Shown here: in pieces, positions 22,662-35,000 of the stretch
Layout: each line of letters begins with the position of its first letter
How positions within the stretch are numbered: position 1 is the first letter of the stretch
DNA from: Symsagittifera roscoffensis
Lineage: Eukaryota; Xenacoelomorpha; Acoela; Convolutidae
DNA length: 64,000 nt
Assembly: GCF_963678635.1 (NCBI RefSeq)
Contig: NC_087069.1
Span: forward strand, 20,184,660 to 20,248,659
Direction of reading: 5' to 3'
The notes under the pieces: model-generated
What the model was told of the DNA's origin: nothing
Seen by the model: the letters and a program-made list of their open reading frames with translations, nothing else
Database searches by the model: none
Translations under genes and position numbers: made by a program

Positions 22662-23223
22662 CTAGAAAAAAAAACAGACTTATTGGATTTATACATAATT
22701 CAACAATGTTTTTGGTGTTTCGAAGAGTTCAGCAAGATCGGTTGTTTAGAAGCTTTTATTGCTTTGAAATCTTCAAACTTTTGTAGAAGTATCGTTAAAG
22801 CGTTTTCTAGAAGTACGTTGAAAGTGGAACCAGTTCTAAATTAGAAATTATAATTAGCTATAAAAATAGTTCTCTATTCCAATAAAATATTAATAGTAAC
22901 CAATCATATTCCATCCCTAACAAGGACACTTTTTTGTAAGTGCTGAAACTACTTGTACTTTCAGCACCAGAACAGTTTAAATAAAACTTAGACTACAGTT
23001 GTTCTCCTTCTGGATATAACTCCAATAACTAGTATGCGAAAACCAGTATACACTAGATCTAATGAGACGAAGAGATTTAAGAGTAAGATTAAGATTGGTA
23101 TAAGACTAAGAAGTTGCACGAATCTATCCGGCCGAAAATATGATAGCGTGACGAACAGACGGTTACCTAATCTGAAATTACTCTATGAGTTAAACAATAG
23201 AACGTAACTCAATGCATCTCTTC
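22662..23223. other. Flanking DNA, no gene seen
   Basis: AT-rich, stops in all frames, no recognised repeat. Confidence 0.4.
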
Positions 23224-24112
23224 ATAATATAAAAAACAACTTTGATGACTGCTGATTCGGTTTCATTTTTGTTCACAGGACATTACACGCTACTGTTTCG
23301 TATACGACGCAAAGCTCAGCAAATTCACGGGTAGGATTTGATACTGCAGAAATGGTGTTCGAAACCGGCTGTGACTTTTTGTAGTAAGCTACGCGCATCT
23401 GCATTTTGATTGACATTTCATTGACTGCAACTTAGCAACTTTAGTTCTAGAGGCAAAAATGAACAAATCAGCCAAGTAAATTGTTTTTCAAATATCAGCT
23501 CTAAAATTTTTTTCTTACAATCTTGCAATTTGACAATAAAACAAATTTTGATTTTCATTTTTTTCTATTTAAGAAATTGCATAACTCAATTGTTTTTCAA
23601 AAAGTGTGTTACAGATAGCCAAACTAATCTTTAAAACACAGGGTAAAAATTTTCCATAGTTGTTTCTTCAGTACTTTAAAAATTTTACAAACCAAAGCAA
23701 GACAAGTTGGGGATGTTTTAGAAAGTATGACTTCAACAGTTTCCTAATTGATCTCCACTAGCTCTGGAGAACTATGGCTGATTAATCAAGGTAAGAGTCT
23801 TTAAGTGTAGCGAGGAAAGTGAGAAGGATTGAAAGTCGTCAAGAAAGAACCTTTGTTCTGAGCTTGTTTTTTGCTCAAAGATTTTACTAACTACTCAAAA
23901 ACAATTTGCAGCCAATTTGTCCTCAAATACGTCAGCAGGCTAATGTCCAAAAAAACTATAGTTAACTTAGGTTTTTAAGAGTGCATGAGCTTGGCAGAGA
24001 GACTGAGTCCAGTCGAAATTACGGAAACTAGCCTAGAAATCCAGTTGAAAGTTCAGTTTTTTTTTCCAGCCCACACAGAGCGCCCAAGGATTCTAATCGA
24101 TTTAAGTGGACA
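23224..24112 (+). repeat. Dispersed 0.9 kb repeat, copy 2
   Basis: Second copy of 645-1578, same orientation, with a ~49 bp deletion at about 23393. Both ends pass sharply into unrelated sequence (after CGATTTAAGTGGA on the right). Confidence 0.85.
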
Positions 24113-24480
24113 ATTGCAAAAATGTTAGATGGATTAGTCAATGCAAAAGAATTTTCTCTACGAATCAAAAGATCTACGCCAATTTTCCAAACAATACGAG
24201 AAATACCAGATACTGCGAGAAGACCATGATCAAGGTACGATCTACGGATAAGAAGGAACCGACCAACCGACTTTATGCTAGTGAGACAAAACCAGAAGAA
24301 CAAGTTTTTGTGTTTAGAATCTTTTCCGCATTAAATTTAGATTTGCTTTTTCTGACATAAAAACAATCCGAAGAGCAATTCTTTAATACAAATGGTGCTT
24401 AATCTACTATTTATACAAAAACGACTGTTAAAGACAACACAAGTCGTTCTCACCAAAATCTGCAATGACTCCAAACTGTT
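24113..24480. other. Junction sequence, no gene seen
   Basis: ORFs on both strands (24028-24303 minus and 24106-24360 plus) overlap each other, show no domain, and partly use the non-coding repeat. No function assigned. Confidence 0.4.
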
Positions 24481-25373
24481 GAATGAAAATATTTATTGAA
24501 TAAAAAATTTAAAAAAATTAGTTCGTATAAAATTTTTTTTGTTTGTTTCATTAATATGCACACATTTTTTCTTCATCGTAGCTTCATCATTTAAAAACAT
24601 AACAGCAAGTTTCGAAAACTAATATCATCTAAGCCCAAACTTTGAATCTTTTAAACTTAAACTTTTATGGTAAATTTTATCAAGGCTTATCCTTGTTTTC
24701 TCTCAAATTATCTTAATTTAAACAACAGATCATCAAGGTTTTACTTGGATCTTTAAAGTCACTTAAAGTATGTCTCTTTAAATTCTGATCATCATGGCCT
24801 CCCTTGGACCAAATCAGAAAAATTTTGTTCTCCCAAACACATCATTTTTAGTGTGTAACGACCTCAGGTTTCGATTCACTTTCCAACCCTTATAAACGAC
24901 CCAGGACTAATCGATTTTTTTTTATAGGAACCAACCATTTTGATTAAGATAGACAGTGAAAAGCTTTGGTTACTCATCCTCAAATTGAGCCCAACCTCTT
25001 AGATGACCCACCCTAAAACACTTAAAACTTAGTACGTCATAAATTAGTATCTAACGATCTACTTGCGTACTAATTATGCCTGAACCCTGAGGGTTGATTT
25101 ACTATTCACCAACCCTTGATCACCAAACACAACCCCTAGTTAAGACTTAGTTAGTTTATTTTAAATTAGAACCTAGTCACGAGAAAATAAGAAACCAAAA
25201 ATTAATATACTTTTCTTTCTCCAACACGTCAATTCTGAAAATCTACGCCCCAAGGTAAGATAACCACACAAAAACCGTAAGAACTAACAGTTTTAGTAAA
25301 TAGAAACTCGAACCCCCGAGTGCATGCATTCCTCATCCTAAAACTTATGTCAAGAGATAATCTAGGCTTATGT

Positions 25374-25512
25374 GGATAAACTGGCCAGGAAGAATCGAGG
25401 GGTACAATATTTATTAATTGCTGTCGATTGTCTATCTCGCTACTTTCAATTGGAACCTCTGAAGACGGAATATGCTAAGGAAACAGCCAAAGCTTACAAA
25501 AGAAGTCGTGTT
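25374..25512 (+). pseudogene. Integrase fragment patched into gag-element unit 1
   Basis: Reads LLIAVDCLSRYFQLEPLKT, nearly the same as the Polinton integrase at 28318-28440. In units 2 and 3 this position holds only ~15 bases (AGTAAGCAAACAATG) between AATCTAGGC and GTGTTACCTAATTG. About 139 bp of integrase therefore replaces it here. The fragment has one extra codon block (EYA) compared with copy B, so it did not come from that exact copy. Confidence 0.75.
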
Positions 25513-26549
25513 ACCTAATTGTTTAATTAAAAACGAACGGCAGGAAAGGTACGATTTTGTAATTACACCTCGCAAACAAACAATATGATATATCAGATCA
25601 AAAGACAAACACGTTTAAAGACAATCATTGCAAAACAAAAACAGATTATCAAAAACGATTTTCAAAAAGACGAAATGCAGCCTCAGAATCAGAAACGAAC
25701 GCGATACAGGAACTTCAAGATTGAGAAGTTTCAATAAACACCAAAAAACTATAAAACAAACAAAAGACTCCGATGCTAGATCACCGTTAAACATAGATTT
25801 AAAAAATCATGCATTAATAAACAAGTAAGTCTTTATAATTGGAATTAACCAATCCGACATATCGAAAATTACACAACAGCAGTTCTATAAAACAAAAAAT
25901 GATGGAATACAACAAAATTTTTGACAATAATTCAATATCCCCATTTTTAATAACACCAGAAAATGATCCCATTCGTGAACCAGTACATTTTTGTCACAAC
26001 TTAATTGTATTTATATTAAAAGAGTTACAGCCCCTGTAAAAAAGAATTTTCTCGAAAGAAGAAAAAAAGACAATTTCTTGACCACTAACTCAAGGGAATA
26101 TGTAATATAACATCACAATATGGTATAATCACAATAGAAATTTTTTCACTTGAAACAAATCACCCTACACATACAAATACAAATAGATGATATAGATATA
26201 GAATTCTCGAAAATTTTCACAGAATAAATAAGAAACTTACAACACCAAAATTCACAAAGAGCTATATATCTATACTAGAATCGGAAGAAATACAAAATGT
26301 ATCACCACGTCAAACATCCAGACAATCAACTGTAAGACACGAAATAGATTTCTCAAAATTTCTAGATACATTACGTGAAAATTTTAACAACAATGAAATT
26401 TCACAAAACGTCAAACACGATCTACATCAAATCTTAGCATGGTTGAAAATTGACTATTTCGATCACAACACTGACTTTATAACACAATCAAGAAAAAGTT
26501 GTAGACCACGTAGCTCAGACGACGAACCTATATAAGCAGAAGAAACAGC

Positions 26550-26993
26550 ATGTTTGGGACCCTGATTGGTCTCTTCCATCATTCATTAATATACCAACTG
26601 GATATTTCAGGCGCAGTAATTACAACTATCTCCGTAAACAGAGAAAATGTTAAAACAACTTCACTTACTATCGATGCAACAACTTTAAACTATAATACCA
26701 TAATCACGGTTAGAACACGAAATAATAGCTTAAACTCCCCATTCATTAATACACAAGAAAATTTAAATAGAACAAGAAATCTTAAACAAGAAGATATTCA
26801 AACTCTATCACATTTCGTAAATGAAGAAATAGTCGAGACAATGCCAACAACAGCACAACAAAGCATTTCTCCTACTCAACCAACAACAACAACACCACAA
26901 AATAAAATCACAGCATTTCCAAAAACAACCATACAAACAACAGTAAAACCTTCTGTTGATCCAAAATTTTCAAAATGGATTATCGGACATTAA
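26550..26993 (+). pseudogene. A-rich ORF of gag-element unit 1
   Basis: A 147-residue open frame, rich in Thr, Asn and Gln. It is shared in its first ~60 residues with ORFs at 33960-34154 and 38246-38440 (TLIGL.HxSL.YQLDISGA). In units 2 and 3 an internal deletion joins it early to the following part. An alternative frame (DPDWSLPSFINIPTGYF) may be the real one, so the open frame here could be chance. Function unknown; position is upstream of the gag domain. Confidence 0.3.
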
Positions 26994-27782
26994 GACCAAT
27001 ATTGAAATCACGACAACCAAACAAAAAAAAAAGTTTTTCAGACCATAATTATACTTTCTTTGCAAATGATAATATAGCAAAACGTCCCTATAGAAGCAAT
27101 CACAAGCACAAGTCAATCAAAAGCACAAAAATTACAACAACAAGTTTCCCGCTCAGTTTTTTTCAAGAATCAAGAACGAGATACAGTCGATCATAGCAAA
27201 AAAATATCCCGTTTTGTTTTCAACAAAATAAAAATACAACAAATAGGCATTTTACAAGAAACGAACCTCATTATTCAGAAAGTGAAGTTATTTTAACCAA
27301 AACCAGCGACAATTTTCTACAAACAATTAGAACAATAACTGAAAAATTGATCAAACAGATCCTATCTTTCTACCAGATCTTTTTGAACCATACACATGAA
27401 ATGAACAAACACGACAATCAAAACAAAATTTTCCTCCAAGACAAAAATCAGCATCATACATCAACAAAAATTTTCACTCCCAAAATCCAATGAATACACA
27501 AAATTACCAAACAACACATATGCATTCAAGAACAATTAGAAGCTAATAAAGTGGAAAGGGCAAAGATTTTGGTGAAACAGCTATTCAGAGTTGAATCTTT
27601 GAACTTAGACGTTGACGGATATTTTTTAATTCAAGGAAAGCCTACACACGTTAAAATTTAGTCTTTTTTGTAGGATACACTGCAAAAAAAAACAAAGAAA
27701 CTTGAGACTGTGTTTTATCCACAAATTTTGAAAGAACTGGATATTGATCCCTGTTTAGTGTCGACGCTTATGCCAAACAAAC

Positions 27783-27890
27783 TCTCCGATCGTTTAGGAG
27801 CGAAGCAGCTCAGCCCTCTCAAAGCTGGGCTGAGCTGCTTAAGAGCGAAGCAGCTTAAGATCGCTTAAGAGCGAAGCAGCTCGCAGACAA
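27783..27890. repeat. GC-rich hairpin and short tandem repeats
   Basis: The sequence GCAGCTCAGCCC - 7 nt loop - GGGCTGAGCTGC forms a perfect 12-bp stem near 27805-27840. It is embedded in repeats of GAGCGAAGCAGCT (four occurrences). It lies between the upstream hypothetical frame and the integrase in copy B, where copy A is deleted. Confidence 0.75.
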
Positions 27891-28139
27891 ACCGACAACA
27901 GAGGAACTGAAAAGATCAAAACCCTTTTCAACGAAGACTCGATCGACAACTCCCAAACCCAGAACCAAGCAATCTGACAAAAGAAAAACCCCGAAATAAG
28001 AATTTTCTCCCACCAAAGACGACGACGACAATAAAAACTACGAAAGCAGCAGAGAATCCTTTTCGACGTTAAAAAAAAGAAAGGAAATCTTATTACCAGT
28101 GAGGAAACGATACTCAAATTTTTCTACTCCAAAGGTCCA

Positions 28140-28985
28140 GCTGCAATTGTAGCGTGAGAAGTTTAACAAATGCTAGTCAACTCTCACCAAAAAATTTTAA
28201 AAATTTCTGCGAGCTCAATCCTGACACACAAAGTATGGATTATTTCGAGAAAAAATCCTCGACCGAAAGTGATCGTTAACGATATCAATGAAGTTTGGTC
28301 TCTTGACTTAACATATGTGGATCAATTGGCCAGGGAGAATCCAGGGGTACGATATTTATTAATTGCTGTCGATTGTCTATCTCGCTACTTTCAATTGGAA
28401 CCTCTGAAGACTAAGGAAACAGCCAAAGCTTTCAAAAGAAATGATCAAAACAAAACAGCCAAAAATTTTTGGTTGACAAAGCACAGAGTTCAAAGGAGAA
28501 TTCGATAAATTACGTACTAAACGAGAAATTGTCTAATACAACACTCAAAGTGAAAAAAAATTAGCGTTTGCCCAACGGAATATTCGATCGCTCAAAAGTA
28601 TTATCTACAAGTACTTGGAGTTTGAATGGGCATACAGTTATTTTGAAAAATTACAGAGTTTTGTTCAGACAATCAACTCACGTGTGAATAGGGTAACAAA
28701 ATTAGCACCAAACGAGGTCACGCAAAAGCATGTGCCTGCTTTAGTCTCGATAATTGCAAACAGTTCAACAAAATTTGTACAAAAACAGAACTTCTATGTT
28801 GGTGACTATGTGCGAATTGCAAAAACTGACTTACCTTTTAGAAAAGGTTATAGACAGCTTTCTACAGACAAAGTTTTTGAAATAATTGCCATTCCTACTG
28901 TAAACTCTCCAACAGACAGTCTTATTGATGCAGAAAAGGAAGAAATCAACAGAAAAATTTTATGAAAAGGAACTTAGTTTGATTG
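28140..28985 (+). pseudogene. Polinton retroviral-type integrase, degenerate
   Basis: Would insert the element into host DNA. The catalytic core begins with EVWSLDLTYVDQLARENPG (first catalytic Asp) and LLIAVDCLSRYFQLEPLKT. The second Asp region is broken by frameshift (about 28470-28500, near TEFKGEFDKL). The third motif reads QSEKKLAFAQRNIRSLKSII, where the glutamate expected before RNIR is glutamine. The C-terminal part (28615-28965) has the SH3-like VGDYVRIAKTDLPFRKGY and a chromodomain-like end (SLIDAEKEEIN). Stops at about 28477, 28508 and 28531 plus frameshifts. The same gene is missing in copy A. Confidence 0.8.
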
Positions 28986-29009
28986 GAAACAAAGCAAATT
29001 TTGACAAAG

Positions 29010-29871
29010 ATGAGCAATGATGAGTTTACTGTACATTTGATATCAACAGCATCAATGGATTATTTTGCAGATAACACTCTGGCCAGTTTGAAAATTTTTT
29101 GTAAAGAGCTTTAGACGGAGATTGGAGAATTACTCTCTCAGAAATAATTTTCCCAACGAAATTAAACAAAATTACTGATCAAGAATTTACGTGTTTCAGA
29201 GCATCCAAAGTATTAGCCAGTAAATCCAACGCTGGTAATCGGAATACAGTTTTCGGACCTTATTATGTTGAGAAAATTTTTTCAAGTCACGAGAGTACAC
29301 TTTTATAGAACAATTAATCAATGAGACAAAAACAAAACTCAAAGACAAAATTCATTTCGATGCAAGTTCCCAAGAAATCACGAATAGCATGAGCAATTGG
29401 ATGAATGCAAATGAAGGAATCTCGTTTTCAAGTCCCCAAACACCCAGTCTGTTAGGCTACAATGCAAGACTTGACGAAAACTGTGAATATCATATTGGTT
29501 ACGAAATGATATCCTCCTTCGATGCATCTTATGAGGGAAACGAACTGTGCTAATTTCATTTCCCATATGACTTATCCAGTGGGACAAGTCTAATTTTTGT
29601 CTATATTCAAATTATTTAATACCAAACTGCTGGAGATGCAAATGCCCCAATGTTACGCGTCATTGATTCAAACAGACGCATCAAAAACGGTAGTGCCTGC
29701 AGCATTGAACCTAATCATCGAAAAAATTTCACTAATTTAGACTTGAAAAAATTTTTCTCTTCATCTGTACAATCAATCTCGTTTCAGTAGCGCACAGACG
29801 CTGGAAGACTAGTGCCGTTTGCAGAAAGTGGTAACGTTGTGTTGACTCTAAAATTCAAGCGCTTCGGTTAA
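29010..29871 (+). pseudogene. Polinton minor-capsid-like protein, copy B
   Basis: Homologue of 17575-18444. It starts MSNDEFTVHLIST at 29010 and ends at TAA 29869-29871, eight bases before the core protein start. Frameshift near 29105 (deletion in KEEIALDG), a TAA near 29618, and a TAG near 29788 break it. At the position of copy A's TGA this copy has TGG. Confidence 0.7.
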
Positions 29872-29877
29872 AAACCA

Positions 29878-30190
29878 ATGGAACAGTATTATGCACAGCA
29901 AGCTTCATTTCCTCATTTCTCTGGACACTAACGACAACGCGGCAGTGGACTTGACGCTTTGGCTGCTGGTATTGGTCGTGTTGCTATACTGTTTGCACGA
30001 CGAGTTAGTCTGCCGGCTGCCAAAAAACTGGGCAAAGAACTTTTGATGAGTGCAGCGCCAGAACTGATTGATGTTGCTATGAAAAAGAAGTCTCCTAAAC
30101 AAGCATTGAAAAACACTGCAACAAAAACCTAAACAAGCATTGAAAAACACTGTAACAAAAAACTGTAACACTGTAGCAAGACATCAATGA
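29878..30190 (+). pseudogene. Small basic core protein (pX-like), copy B
   Basis: Homologue of 18451-18756. A TAA after HFSGH and a short direct duplication (AAACAAGCATTGAAAAACAC at about 30097 and 30130) break the frame. The following basic stretch GIRRRRSVGARKKKTTSRRK at 30190-30250 is open and suggests the intact protein, or a second small basic protein, extends into the region just before the major capsid gene. Confidence 0.6.
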
Positions 30191-30298
30191 ATGGTATACG
30201 AAGAAGAAGGTCAGTAGGAGCTCGGAAAAAGAAAACTACCAGTCGAAGAAAAAGCAGACATGCGAGAAAACGAGCAGATTTTTTCTCAAACAAAAAAG

Positions 30299-31484
30299 GA
30301 TCGCTAATTTGTTACCCAATGAAGCTACACATAGCTCTCTGGATTTTTTTGAAAAGCAAACTTTTTTTTTTTGAAAATGCTTTCGATGAAAAAATGTGAC
30401 CTGTCTTTTCACCTAATGGACACATGCGTGAGTTTGAAATCACCGGTGACCGTAACAATTTTGTTGACCTGCAAATATTATATTTGGAAATACGATACAA
30501 AGTAACTCAAGCAAATGGAGCTCATCTGAGATACGACAACACTGATCCTACTGTGTCTGATTCACCGTTCCTCGTAAACAACTCCCTGTCTTCCCTTTTC
30601 TCTGACTGTATCCTCTCTTCTAATGTACTCAAAATCTCAAACGCAAACTGTAATTTTGCGCACAAAAGCTTTATGGAACAGAATTTTCTAACAGCAAAGG
30701 AGCCAAGGACTCATGGCTCAAGTGTCAGGAATATTGTTTTAAAAACGATCCCGCTGCAGTAGACGCAGCTGGTTTCACATCTCAACGAGAACTGGTACGC
30801 GAATCTAGGGAAGTTTGGTTCTATGGACCTATTGGTGTTGATTTTTGCCTATGTGACAAGCATTTGTTGAGCGGTGTTACCCTCAGGTTACCCTGCAGAC
30901 GCTCTCATGAAGACTTTCCTATTATATCTGAAGATGCTGCGAAGCATAGCAAATTGCAAACACTCAAAGCGAACCTGTATGTCAGAAAAATGACTGTGAC
31001 CAACCATGTGCTATATGCCATTGAATCAACTTTGCTTAGGACTCCTGCGAACTATCCATATCACGAAGAAATTACCACAACATTTCTTGCAACAGCTGGT
31101 CAGCAAAGCTGGCATCAGGAAGATATTTTTCCTCGTGAACCGGTGAGACAAATTATATTAGCAATCAACACGATAAGGCTTTTCTTGGAAAAAAACTGAA
31201 CGAATCCTTTTCATTATCAAAAGTTTGGATTGGAACAGATTATTTTGACACGGAACGGTTTGCCAATAGCAAGTACACCAATTAGTACACAAGATCATAA
31301 ACGTCTCTTTTTCACCAAACTATCAGCGTTGGGTTTGCTGCTTTGCGGGCTGAGAATCACTCTGGGTAATTTTTAGCAGCACTTTATTTTGTGTTTTGAT
31401 CTCACGAGCACGCAGCAGGCAGTTCATGACTTTTTGCATTCAGAACATACTAACTACTCAGTTTCACTCGATCTTCAATTTTGA
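30299..31484 (+). pseudogene. Polinton major capsid protein, copy B
   Basis: Homologue of 18860-20023. Clear segments: MREFEITGDRNNFVDLQ (30424 on), NNSLSSLFSDCILSSN, FYGPIGVDFCLCDKHLLSGV, LKANLYVRKMTV, SWHQEDIFPREPVRQ, and the C-terminal TRNGLPIASTPISTQDHK to SVSLDLQF, ending TGA 31482-31484. A frameshift near 30690 and others near 30390 and 31195, plus a TAG near 31373, inactivate it. It retains the REFEITGD segment that copy A has lost by deletion near 18985. Confidence 0.8.
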
Positions 31485-31600
31485 AACGCTTTGACAGCAA
31501 ACTTGAAATTTTTCGTTTGGGGTATACGCTCATCGAATGTTTTCATTACATCTGACCGCAAAGTTACAGAGAACGTTCTTCCCATTTCGAAAGTCTGAAA

Positions 31601-32014
31601 ATGGATCCATTTCAGTTTCAGGATCTCATTCAGAATTGTAAACATCTGAAATATAAGTTTCTTGGAGTATTTGCAGCCGACAATTTTCCACCTCACATTC
31701 CAGACAATATCTTTATAATTGTAAATACTTCAAAATCAGTTTCCCCAGGCACACATTGGATTGTGATATGCAACAAAAGAAAAGTTTGATACTTTTCTGA
31801 TCCTCTCGGTCTTCCTCTTTGGCAGTACGTCGACCTATATAAACGAGTGAACGAGAATTTTTTTCAGGTCACTGAATTGATGACAAATTTTAACATGCAA
31901 GACTCAAACTCTACTATGTGTGGTTCGTTTTGTAATTGTATTGCACATTTGATTTATGATAAAAACTTTAATAGTGATGCCTCCGATTTTGTTCACATAA
32001 ATGATCATGTTTAA
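31601..32014 (+). pseudogene. Adenain-like cysteine protease, copy B
   Basis: Homologue of 20140-20556, 138 codons. It carries the His motif SPGTHWIVI and Cys motif SNSTMCGSFCNC. A TGA lies at the same place as in copy A (just before YFSDPLG, 31787-31789). The intervening change of TTC to TMC before the Cys is outside the catalytic residue. Confidence 0.8.
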
Positions 32015-32096
32015 TAACTCACATGCTTTCCCATTAACTAACTATTTAATATGGCTATTTATTTTTGAACAATACACTTTTGAACAAAACATTTTC

Positions 32097-35000
32097 GAAT
32101 GAAAAAATTTATTGAATAAAAAATACAAGAACTAGTTAGTATCAAATTTTATTGTTAGTTTCATTAATATGCACACATCTTTTCTTCATCCCAGCTTCAT
32201 CATCTAAAAACATAACAGCAAATTTCGAAAACTAATATCATGTAAACTCAAACTTAAAGACTTTTAAACTTAAACTTTATACTAAATTTTATCAAGGCTT
32301 ATCCTTGTCTTCTCTCAAATTATCTTAATTTAAACAACAGATCATCAAGGTTTTACTTGGATCTTTAAAGTCACTTAAAGTATGTCTCTTTAAATTCTGA
32401 TCATCATGGCCTCCCTTGGATCAAATCAGAAAAATTTTGTTCTCCCAAACACATCATTTTTAGTGTGTAACGACCTCAAGTTTCGATTCACTTTCCAACC
32501 CTTATAAACGACCCAGGACTAATCGATTTCTTTTTAAAAAAGAACCAACCATTTTGATTAAGATAGACAGTGAAAAGCTTTGGTTACTCATCCTCAAATT
32601 GAGCCCAACCTCTTAGATGACCCAGGCTAAAACACTTAAAACTTAGTATTCCATAAAGTAGTATATACCGATCTACTTGCGTACTAATTATACCTGAACC
32701 TTGAGGTCCATTTAGTAAGTCCATTTTAAATTAGAACATAGTCACGAGAAAATAAGAAATCACGAATTATTTTACTTTTCTTTCTCCAACCCGTCAATTC
32801 TGAAAATCTACGCCCCAAGGTAAGATAACCACGCAAAAACCGTAAAAACTAACAGTTTTAGGAAATAACAACTCGAACGCCCGAGTGCATGCATTCTTCG
32901 TCCTAAAACTTATGTCAGGAGATAATCTAGGCAGTAAGCAAACAATGGTGTTACCTAATTGTTTAATTAAAAACGACCGGTACGATTTTTTAACTACACC
33001 TCGCAAACAAACAAAGGATATATCAGATCAAAAGACAAACACGTAAAACGACAATCATAGCAAAACAAAAACAGATTATCAAAAACGGTTTTCAAAAAGA
33101 CGAACTGCAGTCTCTGAATCAGAAACAAACGCGATACAGGAACTTCAAGATTCAGAAGTTTCAATAAACACCAAAAAACTATAAGACAACCAAAAAACTC
33201 CAATGCTACATCACCGTGAAACATAGATTTAAAAAATCATACATTAATGAACCAGTAAAATTTTTTAATTGGAATCAACCAATCCGACATATTGAAAATT
33301 ACACATTAACAGTTCTAAAATAAAAAAATGATGGAATACAACAAAATGTTTGACAATAATTCAATACCCTCATTTTTGATAACACCAGAAAATGATCCAA
33401 TTTGAAAACCAGTACAATTTTGTCACAACTTAATTGTATTCATATGAAAAAAGTTACAGCCTGTGTAAAAAAAATTTTTTTCGAATTCTTGACCACTAAC
33501 TCAAGGGAATATGTAATATAACATCACAATATGGTATAATCACAATAGTAATCTTTTCACCAAAAACAAATCACCCTACACATCAAATACAAATAGATGA
33601 TATAGATATAGAATTATCGAAAGTTTTCACAGACTAATTAAGAAATTTACGACACAAAAATTCACAAAGAGCTATATATCTATACTAGAATCGGAAGAAA
33701 TACAAAATGTATCACCACGTCAAACATCCAGACAATCAACTGTAAGACACGAAATAGATTTCTCAAAATTTCTAGATACATTACGTGAAATTTTCAACAG
33801 CAATGAAAATTCACAAAACGTCAATTACGATCTACAACAAATCTTAGCATGCTTCAAAATTGACTATTTCGATCACAACACTGATTTTATAAAACAATAA
33901 AGAAAAAGTTGTAGACCACAAAGCTCAGACGACGAATCTATATTAGTAGAAGAAACAGCATGTTTGGGACCCTGATTGGTCTCATCCATCGTTCATTAAA
34001 TTACCAACTGGATATTTCAGGCGCAGCAATTACAACTATCTCCGTTAACAGAGAAAATGTTAAAATAACTTCACTTACTATCGATGCAACACCTTTAAGC
34101 TATAATACAATAATCACGGATGGAACAGGAAATAATAGCCAAAAAAAACCATAGAAAGATTTTTTCAGACCATAATTAGATTTTCTTTGCAAATAATAAT
34201 ATAGCAATACCTCCCTATAAAAGCAATCAAAGTCAATCAGAAGCACAAAACTACAAACAAAAATTACAACAACAAGTTTCCCGCTCAGTTTTTTTCAAGG
34301 ATCAACAATGAGATACAGTCGGTCATAGCAAAAAATATCCATTTTTTGTTTTCAACAAAAAAAAATACAACAAATAGGCATTTTACAAGAAACGAACCTC
34401 ATTATTCAGAAGGTGAAGTTATTTTAACCAAAACCAGCGACAATTTTCTACAAACAATCAGAACAATAACTGAAATGTTGATCAACCAGATCCTATCTTT
34501 CTACCAGATCTTTTTGAACCATACACATGAAATGAACAAACACCACAATCAAAAAAAGTTTTCCTCCAAGACAAAACTCAGCATCATACATCAAAAAAAA
34601 TTTCACTCCCAAAATCCAATGAATACACAAAATTACCAAACAACACATATGCGAAATCAAATACCATTGCCATTTTGCTCACAGGAAGATAAAAACACAA
34701 AGACTCAACTTACAAACTTTTCTCAAATGCCAAATACCGCAGAATTGCTTCAAATGACTATGAATCCAAACTTTATGGAAGGATCGTCCATATCTTCAAA
34801 TAATTCACTGATTGTATTCACAGGAACAGATCCTGAATACTCAGTAGAACATTATTCCAAATGCAGTCACAGCAAATTTTTTTCTCAAAAGAGGACCTGA
34901 ACCAATAAATACGACACTTCATCAAAATTGGATAGAAAGACGCACAGCTCTATTCCAAACCACATTTGATGGCGCAGAACAAAAATGGTTTCAGTTTTAC

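Larger units (their letters stand above)
24481..27530 (+). mobile_element. Repeated gag-bearing element, unit 1 (degenerate)
   Basis: Matches units 2 (32097-35436) and 3 (36329-39175). It starts at the shared phrase TTTATTGAATAAAAAAT, continues through a non-coding ~0.8 kb stretch containing TTATCAAGGCTTATCCTTGT and CCACTTTCCAACCC-like sequence, then a long A-rich coding-like part. Readable protein segments include HEIDFSKFLDTLRENFNN and LAWLKIDYFDHNTDF (26330-26490) and NEPHYSESEVILTKTSDN (about 27262). Unit 1 breaks off at 27530, before the conserved gag domain, where partial Polinton copy B begins. It also carries a foreign integrase fragment (25374-25512). Confidence 0.65.
27531..32096 (+). 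mobile_element. Partial Polinton, copy B
   Basis: Begins inside the hypothetical protein that precedes the integrase (VKQLFRVESLNLDVDGYFL) and runs through integrase, minor capsid, core, major capsid and protease, in the order of copy A. No polymerase, ATPase or terminal repeat is present. Both ends abut gag-element units. Identity to copy A is high (about 90-95 percent by eye), but the inactivating changes differ, so it is a separate copy and not a recent duplicate. Confidence 0.85.

Noticed and set aside
24028-24360. Overlapping ORFs on both strands
   Set aside because: Neither has a domain, they lie antisense to one another and one extends into a non-coding repeat.
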